Part shown: in pieces, positions 27,462 through 37,546 of the stretch
Layout: the number at the start of each line of letters is the position of its first letter
How positions within the stretch are numbered: position 1 is the first letter of the stretch
Assembly (NCBI GenBank): GCA_020344415.1
Contig: CP070825.1
Span: 2,483,574 to 2,547,573 of the forward strand
From: Candidatus Aminicenantota bacterium
GTDB lineage: Bacteria > Acidobacteriota > Aminicenantia > Aminicenantales > Aminicenantaceae
Reading direction: 5' to 3'
Length of the DNA: 64,000 nt
Translations under genes and position numbers: made by a program
Notes under the pieces: generated by a model
Seen by the model: the letters and a program-made list of their open reading frames with translations, nothing else
The model's database searches: none
What the model was told of the DNA's origin: nothing

Positions 27462-27545
27462 TGTAAATCCTCCCTTTTTATCCTAGATTGATTTGTTATT
27501 CTCTCAACCACTTTTGAACAGCAAAGAAATTCCTGTCTTTAAGAT

Positions 27546-28274
27546 TTACCTGGGACGGCCAATAACAGTCATGTAGAGGACGCTTTCTTTCTCGCCGTCT
27601 ATATCGATTAGTGAGTTGACTTCTTCATCATAAAGTGCGCCAATCTGGCAGCTCCCCAGTCCCAGAGAGACGGCAGCCAGTGCAAGATTCTGGGCAATGT
27701 GACCTGCGTCCAGGTAGACGTATCGATAGGCTCTTTGGTCATACTTCCACTTTGACCTTTCAAACACAGCGGTCCAGATGAACACCGCTGCGGCTGCGAA
27801 CGCCATATCCTGGTCAAGAGCGGCAAGAGCAACGGCATTACGAAAATCTCCAAGTTGAAGCTGTTCAAGTTCATGATTTTTGACTCCATAATGGTAAATC
27901 CCCGGATCTATTCCTGTTACATTATGGATGACTAGGTATGTCTCCGCTGGATAAAGGGCTCCAGCGGATGGGGGTGTGCGGAGCTCATATCCCATGGATT
28001 CCGCATTGATTCCTTGAGATGCCCAGAGAAGCTGAGAAAGTGTAGTCTGATCTATGGGTTCGTCTGCAAAATTCCTGATACTACGGCGCTTGTTTATAGC
28101 CTGCCATAGGGATATCCCTCCTTCTGTGTTGGGAGGACCTAGTTTAGTCTTTGGTGCCTTTGGGTAGAATTTATAGGTTTCCGGCTTAGTCTGCCAGAGA
28201 AGGGGGCCTCCCCCAAGCTTTCCCCTGAAATACTTTGTTTCTTTTTGGAAAAGGTCACCTACACCTTTTTTCAT
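27546..28274 (-). CDS. SagB/ThcOx-type nitroreductase-family oxidoreductase
   Basis: A 242-residue FMN-dependent protein. The motif KRRSIRNFADEPI (about residue 62) and RTPPSAGALYPAETYLVIHNV match the SagB branch of the nitroreductase fold. The segment LDAGHIAQNLALAAVSLGLGSC is also typical. Some members oxidise azolines in peptide natural products, but most standalone copies have unknown substrates. No precursor peptide or YcaO gene is adjacent, so a peptide-modifying role is not supported. It is on the same strand as the C45 gene, 85 bp upstream of it. Confidence 0.82.
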   Translation of the reverse strand: MKKGVGDLFQKETKYFRGKLGGGPLLWQTKPETYKFYPKAPKTKLGPPNTEGGISLWQAINKRRSIRNFADEPIDQTTLSQLLWASQGINAESMGYELRTPPSAGALYPAETYLVIHNVTGIDPGIYHYGVKNHELEQLQLGDFRNAVALAALDQDMAFAAAAVFIWTAVFERSKWKYDQRAYRYVYLDAGHIAQNLALAAVSLGLGSCQIGALYDEEVNSLIDIDGEKESVLYMTVIGRPR

Positions 28275-28380
28275 TTCTCCCTCCCTTCTTAATCTTTTAC
28301 TTGGAGCGCCTCTAATTCTTTGATGCAGACATAATCTTCAAAATATTAACTTTCATTACGGAATGTGAGATGTTCCCAGC

Positions 28381-30513
28381 TTATTTTTCTTTCTCAAGCC
28401 TTTCAAGGATTTTCTTAGCAGATTCGAGCTTGGGATCAATTTCCAGTGCTTTCTTATAAAAGTGAATGGCTCTTTTCTTCATTCTGGACCTCAGGTATAT
28501 ATCTGCCACATTCTTATGGAGCTGAGCATTCTTGGGGTAAAGCTCCATAGCAATGTCTGCGACAGCGAAAATCTCCTTTATTTTCCCTTTGCTTTCCAGT
28601 CGTCTCGCGAGATTGAAGAACTGATTTATACTCACGCCGCGATGTTCTGGGTCAAGAGCGAAAGCCTCTTTGAAGAGGCGTCTGGCTTCCTCAGCATTAC
28701 CTGCCCAGATATAAGCCGCAGCGAGGTTGCTTCGGGAAGCAGGTGAGTTCGGATAGAGCTCATAGCCCAACTTAAAGATATCAAGAGATTTCAGTATTTC
28801 ATTTTTCTCAAATAAATATCGACCTACCCTTTCCATGTCTCCAGTAAAGTCAGGATAAAGAGTTGCCTTAGCAAAGGTTTTCTTCAATACAGGACCTAAT
28901 AGATCAAAGTCAGTATTGATTGTGATAAATAAATGTCGGGTAGTATCGATATAGGTTGTCTTCCAATCTTTTTCCCAGCGAGAAATCAAATTTGTGAAGT
29001 TTTTTGTGAATTTGTACTTTTTTCGGCTTGAAGGCCATTTTTGACTGATTTTGATGTAATCACTGAAAAAAGCTAAGGGTCCGCTTTTGTGATAGATTTG
29101 GATCATGTCTTCTCCCAGAGTTTCTTTAAGGCAAGATGCCATGAAGGTGCCAACCTTCACAATCGCTTGATCAGAAATCGGATGGAGGCCTGCTTTGATC
29201 TTGTTTTTTTCTTCGTTGAAATTCTTTTTCAAAGCTTTTTCATTGACATGTTTATTGAAATAATCAAAGGCTCGAGTGAGGTCCTTTTCATCCTTAGATG
29301 TATGCTTTCCGTGCCAATCGAAATGGCTCATCCCGTAGGAGAAAGTCGAATTGCAGGCATTATAGATTATCTGTCCTGCATTTTCTGAAACATAGGTGGA
29401 GCTGTCGAAGTCTTCGTCCAAGACAAGTTCAGCCAGTCTTCTGATATAAGGCATGAGATTGAGTCCTTCTCTGTTTGATGCGATGGCAACTGCAAATTCC
29501 TCAGAAGGAAAAATGAGAAGATGGGTCCTTGTTTCAGGCTGAGAGCCACCATGGCTCACCATGAAATGGCCTCTCCATGGACTAACGCGCCATCCCATTC
29601 CGTATTCTGTAAAAAGTTCTTCTTGGGTGGCCATGGATGTGAATATGAGCTTCCATGTTTCCTCTTTAAGAAGCGCGCCTTCGATTATTCCATGGGCATA
29701 TTTGAGCAGATCGACTATTGTTGATCGGGTTCCTCCTCCTGCAAATCGGCTTGAAACATTCACATATTCTGAGTTCTTTATTTTACCCCTGATCAGACGG
29801 TAGCCTCTGACACGATTCGGAATAATCTCTATTGGGTCGTCAATACGAGAGTCTGTCATTCCGAGTGGCTCAAAGATGTGCTCTTTGATGTAATTACCAT
29901 AGGATACGCCTGAGGCTTCCTCGATGACAGCTCCAAGGAGATTATAGCCATAGCTCGAGTAATTGAATTTAGTTCCGGGTTCAGCGACCAGGTCAAAATC
30001 TTGGAAAATGGCCAGGGCTTGTTTTGTATTTTTACGGACTTTTATTCTGCCTTCCACAGCATAGTTTTTATAGTGGCTTATTCCTCCCAGATGGCCGAGA
30101 AGCAGGCGGACTGTAACAGGCCATTTTTTCTTTGGGAAATAGGGAACATAGGTTTGGACCTCTGCATCAAGGTCAATTTTACCAGCCTCGACCAGCTGCA
30201 GCACCGCAATCGCTGTTAGGGTCTTCGTGATGGAAGCCAAGCGGTAGGAACTTTCTGGCTTGGCTGGAACCTTGTTCTCAAGGTCTGAAAAGCCGAAGGC
30301 CCTTGTCCAGATCTTGTCCCCCTTTAGGAATCCCACCGAAAGCCCTGGAGCTTTATCCAAAGCCATCTGTTCTTTAACATACTCCTCGAATTCCTTTTGT
30401 GATTCAGAAGTTAGAGATTGACCAGAATCAGTTGCAAGTGGGAGAGCGCACCAGAAGGTTATCCATAAACCCAATAAGGAAACGATAAGAACACGGCTAA
30501 ACTGTCTTTTCAT
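28381..30513 (-). CDS. Exported serine hydrolase (beta-lactamase family) with C-terminal TPR domain
   Basis: A 710-residue protein from the ATG at 30513, which has AGGAGG nine bases upstream; an in-frame TTG at 30537 is less likely. A signal peptide (LIVSLLGLWITFWCALPLA) precedes a class C-type domain with SITK (Ser94, Lys97), YGYN and HGGS. A middle domain of unclear fold follows, then about four TPR repeats at the C-terminus (for example AYIWAGNAEEARRLFKEAFALDP). It is periplasmic or outer-membrane associated. The TPR part may recruit partners. Substrate is unknown. Confidence 0.83.
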   Translation of the reverse strand: MKRQFSRVLIVSLLGLWITFWCALPLATDSGQSLTSESQKEFEEYVKEQMALDKAPGLSVGFLKGDKIWTRAFGFSDLENKVPAKPESSYRLASITKTLTAIAVLQLVEAGKIDLDAEVQTYVPYFPKKKWPVTVRLLLGHLGGISHYKNYAVEGRIKVRKNTKQALAIFQDFDLVAEPGTKFNYSSYGYNLLGAVIEEASGVSYGNYIKEHIFEPLGMTDSRIDDPIEIIPNRVRGYRLIRGKIKNSEYVNVSSRFAGGGTRSTIVDLLKYAHGIIEGALLKEETWKLIFTSMATQEELFTEYGMGWRVSPWRGHFMVSHGGSQPETRTHLLIFPSEEFAVAIASNREGLNLMPYIRRLAELVLDEDFDSSTYVSENAGQIIYNACNSTFSYGMSHFDWHGKHTSKDEKDLTRAFDYFNKHVNEKALKKNFNEEKNKIKAGLHPISDQAIVKVGTFMASCLKETLGEDMIQIYHKSGPLAFFSDYIKISQKWPSSRKKYKFTKNFTNLISRWEKDWKTTYIDTTRHLFITINTDFDLLGPVLKKTFAKATLYPDFTGDMERVGRYLFEKNEILKSLDIFKLGYELYPNSPASRSNLAAAYIWAGNAEEARRLFKEAFALDPEHRGVSINQFFNLARRLESKGKIKEIFAVADIAMELYPKNAQLHKNVADIYLRSRMKKRAIHFYKKALEIDPKLESAKKILERLEKEK

Positions 30514-30540
30514 TTGAGTTAGCCTCCTAATAGTCAATAT

Positions 30541-31956
30541 TTATAAAGCGAAGCCAAATAAGAGAAAAAGAAGAAGGGATATTCCTGCAGCTATGAGAGC
30601 ATAGGGAAGCTGTGTCCTGACATGATCGATGTGGTCGGCAGCGGATGCCATAGAAGCAATGATAGTTGTATCGGAAATTGGAGAACAATGATCTCCGAAG
30701 ACTCCTCCGCCCAAAACAGCTGCTATGATTATGCCGGGGTGGAGGCCGATGATGTTGATCATCGGAACAGCGATAGGGATCATGATGGCAAAAGTTCCCC
30801 AACTGGTTCCTGTTGAAAAGGCGATGAAGCAGGAAACCATAAAGACAACAGCAGGGATGAGTCCTGGATTCAGAGTGGACTTGGCAGCTTGAGCAACAAA
30901 TGGGCCGGTACCCAAGGCATCGCAGGTATCACCGATGGCAAAAGCCAATATCATCAGGCTTGCCAGAGGGATAAGCCCTCCTACTCCCTTCATAAAGATA
31001 TCAGTGATCTCCTTTCCTTTCATTATCCCTTGTATTCTATAGGCAATGGCACCAATGCCAAGTCCAGCTATAACAGCCCAGAGAACCGATAAAGAGCCTG
31101 ATCCTTCCATTAAATTTCCTTTTCCCGTTATGAGGAGAATAATGGGCATCGTGATAACCATAGTTGCAACTGGCAGTATCATATTTATTGCCTTGGGAGG
31201 AACGCTTTTTTTCTCCTCCATCATGACAATATCGGTAGATACGAGGGGTTCGGCACCGTCCCGAAGGAGCTTGTTTTCGAACAAGACTCTTCTTTCGGCT
31301 TTTTTCATGGGCCCAATATCTTTACCTGTCAAAACTACAATCAAGACTAGGATCAAAGCGATAATAGCGTAGAAATTAAAGGGCATGGATGAGACGAGGA
31401 CTTTGATGGGATTTTCAACTCCTTGGGTTACGAGGAGGCCAATGACGAACGCTCCCCAGGCATTTAAAGGGATGAGGACACATTTAGGCGCAGATGTTGA
31501 ATCGAGGATATAGCTTAGCTTTTCGCGGGATATCTTGAGTTTGTCGAAAATAGGCCTTGAGATAGCTCCAGAAACAAGAACGCATATGCTGGATTCAATG
31601 AAGATTATAAATCCCAAGAACCAGGCAAGTAACCCAGCAGATTTTCTTGTACGGACGACTCCTTTTCCTACGACCCAATTGACAAAGCCCTTCATGCCTC
31701 CGGAATATTGGGTGAAAGTGATGATTGCCCCTATCATGGCACTGAAAAGGACGACCCGTGTGTTGTCCTCATCCTTAAAGACAGCAACCAGGGCGTTGAT
31801 CGTATGGATAAGACCGGAGAGAGGGTTCCAGGAGTTGAGGATGGTCCATCCAAGCCATATGCCGAGAGTCAAAGAAATGTAGACATGTTTTGTTTTTATG
31901 GCGAGAAAGATTGCTAGAAGCGGAGGAAGGATGGAAAGCCAACCGTATGTATCCAT
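30541..31956 (-). CDS. Na+/H+ antiporter, NhaC family
   Basis: A polytopic membrane protein of about 471 residues, with roughly 11-12 helices. Segments FLGFIIFIESSICVLVSGAISRP and GGGVFGDHCSPISDTTIIAS are hallmarks of the NhaC family. It exchanges Na+ for H+, or in some members malate/lactate. The frame is open upstream to 32034, but that stretch reads through the palindromic repeat (32010-32036) and gives a non-hydrophobic leader, so the Met at 31956 is preferred; 31980 is also possible. It follows the direction of the serine hydrolase gene with a 27-bp gap. Confidence 0.83.
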   Translation of the reverse strand: MDTYGWLSILPPLLAIFLAIKTKHVYISLTLGIWLGWTILNSWNPLSGLIHTINALVAVFKDEDNTRVVLFSAMIGAIITFTQYSGGMKGFVNWVVGKGVVRTRKSAGLLAWFLGFIIFIESSICVLVSGAISRPIFDKLKISREKLSYILDSTSAPKCVLIPLNAWGAFVIGLLVTQGVENPIKVLVSSMPFNFYAIIALILVLIVVLTGKDIGPMKKAERRVLFENKLLRDGAEPLVSTDIVMMEEKKSVPPKAINMILPVATMVITMPIILLITGKGNLMEGSGSLSVLWAVIAGLGIGAIAYRIQGIMKGKEITDIFMKGVGGLIPLASLMILAFAIGDTCDALGTGPFVAQAAKSTLNPGLIPAVVFMVSCFIAFSTGTSWGTFAIMIPIAVPMINIIGLHPGIIIAAVLGGGVFGDHCSPISDTTIIASMASAADHIDHVRTQLPYALIAAGISLLLFLLFGFAL

Positions 31957-32009
31957 CACAGGCACTTTTAAGAGAGACATATAACACCGAAAAATTGCGA
32001 TGTCAAATG

Positions 32010-32036
32010 CAGGGATTTGATTCATCAAACCCACCT
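32010..32036. repeat. GCTTGAT-type palindrome upstream of the nhaC-like gene
   Basis: The sequence CAGGGATTTGATTCATCAAA followed by CCCACCT is a copy of the palindrome seen at 22668, 26187 and 38791, with G-to-A and C-to-A changes on both arms that keep the pairing. Compensating changes suggest that the hairpin itself is maintained. Confidence 0.75.
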
Positions 32037-32163
32037 AAAAGATTTTTTGGCTCATCATACTTTCTAAAGGCACGATAATTTATAAATAGTGAGAAAAAAA
32101 AGAAAAATTTAAGTCTCTATCTGATGAGTTAACTCCTCTATGATCGGTATCTATAAGGAAGAA

Positions 32164-32871
32164 ATGGAGATAAGCGTAGCAGAGAAACTTGTCCGTCGTT
32201 CCCTTCGCTCGAAAGGCTATGATTATTCTGATTCTGGAGCCTATTTTGTGACAGTATGCACAGATGAGAGGGTATGTTATTTCGGAAATATTGTTGATGG
32301 GATAATGATTTCATTCCCGATTATTGATGTCGCCCGGGAGATTTGGCTGGATATTCCGAACATATTTCCCTATGTTGATCTTGATGCATTTATCATAATG
32401 CCAAATCACATTCATGGGATTGTCATTATTAATAAAGAACATAAGAATTTGCATCATAAGAACCCAAAAGATGACAAATCCTTAAGAAGAAGCTTATTTA
32501 ATCAAGCGCACATAGATTGTGGAAACAGGAAGAGAAACGGATTTAATCATACCTCATCAGTGTTTATGAGTCGCAGCTCTACTGAGAAAAAAGATTGGAT
32601 ATTGACGAAACACCCTGGACAGACTTTAGGCAAGATCGTTCGATATTTCAAGGCGAAATCTGCAAGAATTATACACGACAACGGTTTTCCCAGATTTGAT
32701 TGGCAAAGTAATTATTTTGAGCATATTGTGCGTTCTGCGAAGGAATTAAACGCAATCAGGGAATATATCATAAACAATCCGATAAGATGGACTTTGGATA
32801 GAGAGAATCGACTGTCCAGAAATTTCAACATGGATTTAGATAAATATTTCAGTGAGGTTTTTGAAAAATAA
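32164..32871 (+). CDS. REP-associated tyrosine transposase (RAYT, IS200-like Y1)
   Basis: A 235-residue protein of the Y1 HUH family. The HUH motif is in IIMPNHIHGIVIIN, and the catalytic Tyr is probably in GKIVRYFKAK. The C-terminus has the RAYT signature FDWQSNYFEHIVRSAKELNAIREYIINNPIRW. These enzymes cut single-stranded DNA at palindromes. Between the two parts lies a variable linker (about residues 100-140) whose DNA at 32492-32514 resembles the GCTTGAT palindrome. The ATG at 32164 follows AAGGAAG; an ATG at 32140 has no ribosome site. It ends 23 bp inside the convergent uvrA gene. Confidence 0.85.
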   Translation: MEISVAEKLVRRSLRSKGYDYSDSGAYFVTVCTDERVCYFGNIVDGIMISFPIIDVAREIWLDIPNIFPYVDLDAFIIMPNHIHGIVIINKEHKNLHHKNPKDDKSLRRSLFNQAHIDCGNRKRNGFNHTSSVFMSRSSTEKKDWILTKHPGQTLGKIVRYFKAKSARIIHDNGFPRFDWQSNYFEHIVRSAKELNAIREYIINNPIRWTLDRENRLSRNFNMDLDKYFSEVFEK

Positions 32872-35569
32872 TTTTTTTTAGGTAGCGGGCTGTATGGGAT
32901 TTTTTTGCCTTAACGATTTCTTCAGGGGAACCTTGAGCCACTATTTTGCCACCTGCTTCACCTCCCTCAGGTCCGAGGTCTATTATATGATCGGCACATT
33001 TGATAACATCCAGATTGTGTTCGATAACTATTACCGTGTGTCCTTCGTTGACTAATTTCTGGAAGCAGTTCAAGAGAACTGACACATCGTCGGGGTGAAG
33101 GCCGATGGTGGGTTCATCAAAGAGGTACAGGATTTTTTTGCCTTTTTGATGGGCAAGGTTGTAAGCTAGCTTTATTCTCTGAAGTTCTCCCCCGGAGAGT
33201 GTTGTGGTGGGCTGGCCCAGTTTCAGATACCCGAGTCCCACTTCAACGAGCGGAGCCAGCTTTTTCTTGATCTTCGGCTTTTCACAGAAGAAATTACAGG
33301 CTTCGGAAACACTCATCTGCAAGACATGATCAATGTTTTTACCATTGTATTTAACCTCAAGAATGTCATTATTAAATCTTTTTCCTTTACAGGCCTCACA
33401 GGTCAAGACCACATCAGAGAGAAATTGCATCTCTACAATAGTCTGTCCGGCACCCTTGCATTCCTCGCATCTTCCTCCAGCAGTGTTAAAGGAGAAGGAG
33501 CCAGGCTTGAATCCCATGGCTTTGGCTTCCCTGGTTTGGCTGAATACATCCCTTATCTCATCCATGGCCTTTGTGTAAGTGGCAGGTATTGAACGGGGAG
33601 AAGTGCTGAGAGGAGACTGGTCGACCATGATGGCTTTGTCTATCTCGCCTTTGCCACTTATTTTTTTGAATCCGTCTTTTGTTGCCCCCTGCCATCCTTG
33701 ATAGAGGACGTCATTGAGAAGAGTGCTTTTTCCTGACCCTGAGACTCCTGTTATGCAGGTGAAAGCATTGATGGGGAGCCTAATATCGAGGTTTTTCAAA
33801 TTATGTTTATGGGCATTCATTATCTCGATAAACCTGTGTGAGGCCTTCCGGGCCTCTGGAATTTCTATCCTTTTTTCTTCTCTCAAATATTGTGCGGTGA
33901 GAGAATTTTGATCCTTTAAGAAGCTCTTCATGGGGCCGGCGAAAATAATCTCTCCTCCTTCTTCTCCTGCCCCGGGGCCTAAATCGATCAAGTATTCGGC
34001 GGATCTTATGATTTCAGGATCATGCTCTACTACTAGGACCGTATTTCCGATACCCTTCAGAGATTTGAGGATTTCTATCAAGCGGCGGTTGTCCCGGGCA
34101 TGGAGTCCGATGCTGGGTTCATCCAGGACGAAAAGAGTGCCTACAAGAGAGGCACTCAAAGCAGCAGCCAGGTTTATTCTTTGAGCCTCTCCGCCGCTTA
34201 GAGTGAAGGTCATACGATCCAGGCCGATATAATCTAACCCCACCTCGAGCAAGAATTTCAATCGGTTCTGGATTTCGATGGTGAGCTTTTCAGCCACCTG
34301 TTTCTGAAAAGGGGCGAGTTTCACGCTCTTGAAAAAACGATGGGCTTGCTGGACTGTCATCTCTACGACTTCCCCGATAGAGAGCCCCTCAATCTTGACG
34401 CTTAGAGCATGGGGATTGAGGCGCATTTGTTGGCATGCAGGACATGGCAAATATTTCCTATGGCGGCTCAGAAAGACTCTGACCTGGACTTTATATTTTT
34501 TAGTCTGGAGCCAGTCAAAAAAACCTTTGATTCCATAATAACCGTCACCCCCATCCACTACAAAACTCTTTTCTTTCTCGTTTAAATCTCTAAAAGGAAT
34601 ATCGGTCGGAATTCCTCTTTTCCTGGCTTCGCGCAATAATTCTTCCATCAATCCTCTGGAAAGTGGTTTTGTCCAGGGGTCGACAGCTCCTTCCTCTAGG
34701 GTTTTGTTCTTGTCCGGGATAATCTTATCTTCATCAATCACAGCCAAATCGCCGAAGCCATGGCAGGTTGGGCATGCTCCCTGGGGACTGTTGAAGGAAA
34801 AGAGATTAGGAAAGGGCTCTTCATAGACAATTTCGCATGTCTTACATTCAAGTTTATCCGAAAAGACAAACTCTTTGCCTTTGTTTGTTTGGACTTTGAT
34901 TTTTCCGCTGCCTTTTTTTAATCCTATTTCTAGAGAGTCCACCAGTCTTTCTCTGTCTTCTCTGTCTAGGTTCATCCGGTCGACGAGGACGTCTAAGTTT
35001 TTTTTCTTTCCAAGCGTGGCTTTATCGAGGTCGATAATCTTTTTATTCTGAATAACCCTGAAAAAACCGTCCTTTTTAAGAGCGGCTAGGCCTTTTTCCC
35101 TCGGCCACGAGAAGGAGATCCATACTGTCGTCTCAGGAGAATAATTATAGAGAGCCGCTACGATTGAATCGATGGTATCTCTCTGGACAGGCTGCCTACA
35201 CTTAAGGCAGTGAACAGTTCCGATTCGGGCAAAAAGAACCCTTAAAAAGTCATGGATCTCGGTTACTGTAGCTACAGTGGAACGAGGATTTTTAGTAACC
35301 GCTTTTTGTTGAATGGCGATGGCAGGAGTGATTCCTTCGATGAGTTCAGCATCGGGCTTTTCCATCCTCTCCAGAAATTGGCGGGCATAGGAAGAGAGAG
35401 ATTCGATGTAGCGACGCTGCCCTTCTGCATAGAGTGTGTCAAAAGCAAGAGAGGATTTTCCAGAGCCCGACACTCCAGTGACAGTGATGAGTTTATTCAG
35501 GGGAACATCAAGGTCAATATTCTTTAGGTTGTGAACCCTGATTCCTCTGAGAACGATTTTATCTTTCAT
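32849..35569 (-). CDS. uvrA: Excinuclease ABC subunit A
   Basis: A 906-residue protein with two ABC ATPase modules: Walker [15 protein letters not shown] near residue 32 and [14 protein letters not shown] near residue 606, with signature motifs [13 protein letters not shown] and [13 protein letters not shown]. Zinc-binding CxxC sets are in [25 protein letters not shown] and CEACKG. The length is slightly under the usual 940. With UvrB and UvrC it finds and removes bulky DNA damage. The last nine codons overlap the end of the convergent transposase gene. Confidence 0.96.
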   Translation of the reverse strand: MKDKIVLRGIRVHNLKNIDLDVPLNKLITVTGVSGSGKSSLAFDTLYAEGQRRYIESLSSYARQFLERMEKPDAELIEGITPAIAIQQKAVTKNPRSTVATVTEIHDFLRVLFARIGTVHCLKCRQPVQRDTIDSIVAALYNYSPETTVWISFSWPREKGLAALKKDGFFRVIQNKKIIDLDKATLGKKKNLDVLVDRMNLDREDRERLVDSLEIGLKKGSGKIKVQTNKGKEFVFSDKLECKTCEIVYEEPFPNLFSFNSPQGACPTCHGFGDLAVIDEDKIIPDKNKTLEEGAVDPWTKPLSRGLMEELLREARKRGIPTDIPFRDLNEKEKSFVVDGGDGYYGIKGFFDWLQTKKYKVQVRVFLSRHRKYLPCPACQQMRLNPHALSVKIEGLSIGEVVEMTVQQAHRFFKSVKLAPFQKQVAEKLTIEIQNRLKFLLEVGLDYIGLDRMTFTLSGGEAQRINLAAALSASLVGTLFVLDEPSIGLHARDNRRLIEILKSLKGIGNTVLVVEHDPEIIRSAEYLIDLGPGAGEEGGEIIFAGPMKSFLKDQNSLTAQYLREEKRIEIPEARKASHRFIEIMNAHKHNLKNLDIRLPINAFTCITGVSGSGKSTLLNDVLYQGWQGATKDGFKKISGKGEIDKAIMVDQSPLSTSPRSIPATYTKAMDEIRDVFSQTREAKAMGFKPGSFSFNTAGGRCEECKGAGQTIVEMQFLSDVVLTCEACKGKRFNNDILEVKYNGKNIDHVLQMSVSEACNFFCEKPKIKKKLAPLVEVGLGYLKLGQPTTTLSGGELQRIKLAYNLAHQKGKKILYLFDEPTIGLHPDDVSVLLNCFQKLVNEGHTVIVIEHNLDVIKCADHIIDLGPEGGEAGGKIVAQGSPEEIVKAKKSHTARYLKKIIFQKPH

Positions 35570-35644
35570 AGGGTATTCAATTTATATAAATCCAGAAAAG
35601 TGTCATTATTGAACATATCATTATAAGCCTTATAATTTTAGGAT

Positions 35645-35840
35645 AAAAGGGGACAGGCTACTTTTTATTATTAATAATTGTCATTGCGAGGAATGAAAGA
35701 GATCCCTCACTTTGTTCGGGACAGGCTCCGCAAACTCATATAAAGGTTGAGATCGCCACGCTGCGCTCGCGACAGAGGATTGCCACGCTTCGCTCGCAAT
35801 GACATTCATGAAAAGGAAAAAAGTAGCCTGTCCCCTTTTT
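35645..35840. repeat. Composite extragenic repeat, best-preserved copy
   Basis: The outer arms are AGGGGACAGGCTACTTTTT and AAAAAAGTAGCCTGTCCCC, an inverted pair. Inside is a second inverted pair, GTCATTGCGAGGAATG near 35683 and CGCTCGCAATGAC near 35794. Between these are repeats of GCCACGCTGCGCTCGC and GCCACGCTTCGCTCGC. It fills most of the 331-bp gap between uvrA and the DUF3311 gene. No protein is supported in the gap. Confidence 0.8.
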
Positions 35841-35900
35841 TTGTTTTTTTCTCTTTAAGCCTTTTGATATAATGAGCGGGCTTGAAGAAAGGAGGCATAG

Positions 35901-36122
35901 ATGCAAAAAGGGACAAAGTATGCTCTGATTCTTGGAGCTATTCCGTTTATTACTCTGGTTTTTGCCCTTCCTTTGGTGAATCGAATTAAGCCTATCGTCC
36001 TTGGATTACCTTTTCTTCTATTCTGGATTCTCTCCTGGGTTTTATTGACGCCTCTTATTCTCTTTATTGCTTATCTTCTTGAAGAAAAGTTCAATTCTCC
36101 CAAGGAAGGAGGAAAAGAGTGA
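35901..36122 (+). CDS. DUF3311-like small membrane protein
   Basis: A 73-residue protein with two transmembrane helices (LILGAIPFITLVFALPLV and PFLLFWILSWVLLTPLILFIAYLL). Proteins of this type (DUF3311) are often encoded directly before sodium:solute symporters, as here, and probably help the transporter. It has an AAGGAGG-like site before the ATG, and its stop overlaps the GTG start of the symporter. The assignment rests on size, topology and position. Confidence 0.75.
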   Translation: MQKGTKYALILGAIPFITLVFALPLVNRIKPIVLGLPFLLFWILSWVLLTPLILFIAYLLEEKFNSPKEGGKE

Positions 36123-37546
36123 ACCCTGCGCTGATCATAATTTTTGCGACAATTATTTTTTCCTCCCTCATAGGTATCATTGCCGGGAGGAAAGTCAAGA
36201 TGAACTTGGAAAACTGGACGGTTGCCGGCAGACGGTTTGGAATCATCATAATCTGGCTTCTTATGGCTGGGGAGATTTACACCACGTTTACTTTTTTGGG
36301 TGCGAGCGGATGGGCTTATTCAAAAGGAGCACCGACTTTTTATATCTTGATATACGGGGCCTTGGCCTATACTCTTTCCTTTTTCATACTCCCGGCTTTA
36401 TGGAAAGTGGGAAAGCGCTACGGACTTCATACTCAATCCGATTTTTTTATAAAGAGATATGACAGTCGTTTACTCGGGGTTCTTGTTGCTCTGATTGGTG
36501 TTTTTTGTATAATTCCATACCTCCAACTCCAGCTTGCTGGTTTGGGGTTTATTGTCCAGGTAGCCAGCAATGGAGCCATACATCCTAATGTGGCTATTGT
36601 AATTTCATTTGTCTTGACCTGCGCCTTTGTCTATACCAGTGGCCTCAGAGGTGCAGCTTGGGTTGCGATTATTAAGGATGTGATGATGATTCTTGCTGTA
36701 GCAATTGTTGGCATCGGAGTTCCCTATATTTATTTTGGCGGCTTTGGAAAGATGTTCCGGGCTTTGATCGAGCTAAAGCCCAATTATCTTGTTTTTCCCG
36801 GTGCAGTAGCGCATATGGATGTTCTTTGGGTCATGTCGACACTTCTCTTAACAGGGCTTGGTTTTTACATGTGGCCCCATGTCTTTGGCTCTGCTTTTTC
36901 AGCAAAGAGCGATAAGATTATAAAAAGAAATGCCATCATTATGCCCTTTTATCAGATCCCGGTTCTGCTCGTCTTCATGGTTGGATTCACAGCTCTTTTA
37001 GTCATTCCCAATCTCGAAAATGGCGACATGGCTTTTCTGGCCCTTGTAAACAAAACTTACCCCTCCTGGTTCATGGGCTTTATCGGAGCAGCTGGAGCCG
37101 TGACGGCAATGGTTCCCTCTGCCATTCTTGTCCTTTTTGCTTCAACCCTTATAGCCAAAAATGTTTATAAAGCTGCAATCAATCCTCGAGCGAGTGAGGA
37201 AAGAGTGATGAGTCTTTCCCGCTTCATGGTCCTTGTTATCATGACTCTTGCCCTGGTTTTTGTTTTTGCGTTCCCCAGCGAATTGGTCTATCTCCTGATC
37301 TTTGGTTATGATGGTGTCTGTCAGTTCTTCCCAGGCGTTGTTTTCGGTTTGTTCTGGAAGCGTGTGACCAAAGCAGCAGTGTTAAGCGGATTGATTACAG
37401 GAATCTGCATTGTAGTATTTCTTATCCTTGCAGGAAAGGATCCCTTTTTAGGCATGAATGCTGGTTTTGTTGGACTTGTGATTAATACATTGGTCACATT
37501 ATTAGTAAGCTTAAAAACAGAGAAGAAATCTGGAGGTTTTAAATGA
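36119..37546 (+). CDS. Sodium:solute symporter family (SSF) transporter
   Basis: A 475-residue membrane protein with about 13 helices. It has the SSF features: NWTVAGRRFG near the N-terminus, a GxxxxQxxxDFF-like segment (GLHTQSDFFIKRYDS), and a later core GAAGAVTAMVPSAILVLFAST. The start is a GTG overlapping the DUF3311 stop, preceded by AAGGAGG. It should import an organic solute with Na+. The M20 amidohydrolase encoded immediately after suggests acylated amino acids or peptides as substrate, but that is inference from context. Confidence 0.87.
   Translation: MNPALIIIFATIIFSSLIGIIAGRKVKMNLENWTVAGRRFGIIIIWLLMAGEIYTTFTFLGASGWAYSKGAPTFYILIYGALAYTLSFFILPALWKVGKRYGLHTQSDFFIKRYDSRLLGVLVALIGVFCIIPYLQLQLAGLGFIVQVASNGAIHPNVAIVISFVLTCAFVYTSGLRGAAWVAIIKDVMMILAVAIVGIGVPYIYFGGFGKMFRALIELKPNYLVFPGAVAHMDVLWVMSTLLLTGLGFYMWPHVFGSAFSAKSDKIIKRNAIIMPFYQIPVLLVFMVGFTALLVIPNLENGDMAFLALVNKTYPSWFMGFIGAAGAVTAMVPSAILVLFASTLIAKNVYKAAINPRASEERVMSLSRFMVLVIMTLALVFVFAFPSELVYLLIFGYDGVCQFFPGVVFGLFWKRVTKAAVLSGLITGICIVVFLILAGKDPFLGMNAGFVGLVINTLVTLLVSLKTEKKSGGFK

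Noticed and set aside
27546..28274. Peptide natural-product cluster around the SagB-type gene
   Set aside because: No YcaO cyclase, precursor peptide or dedicated transporter gene lies nearby.
35645..35840. CRISPR array in the repeat block
   Set aside because: The repeats are few, unevenly spaced, inverted and nested, with no regular spacers and no cas genes.
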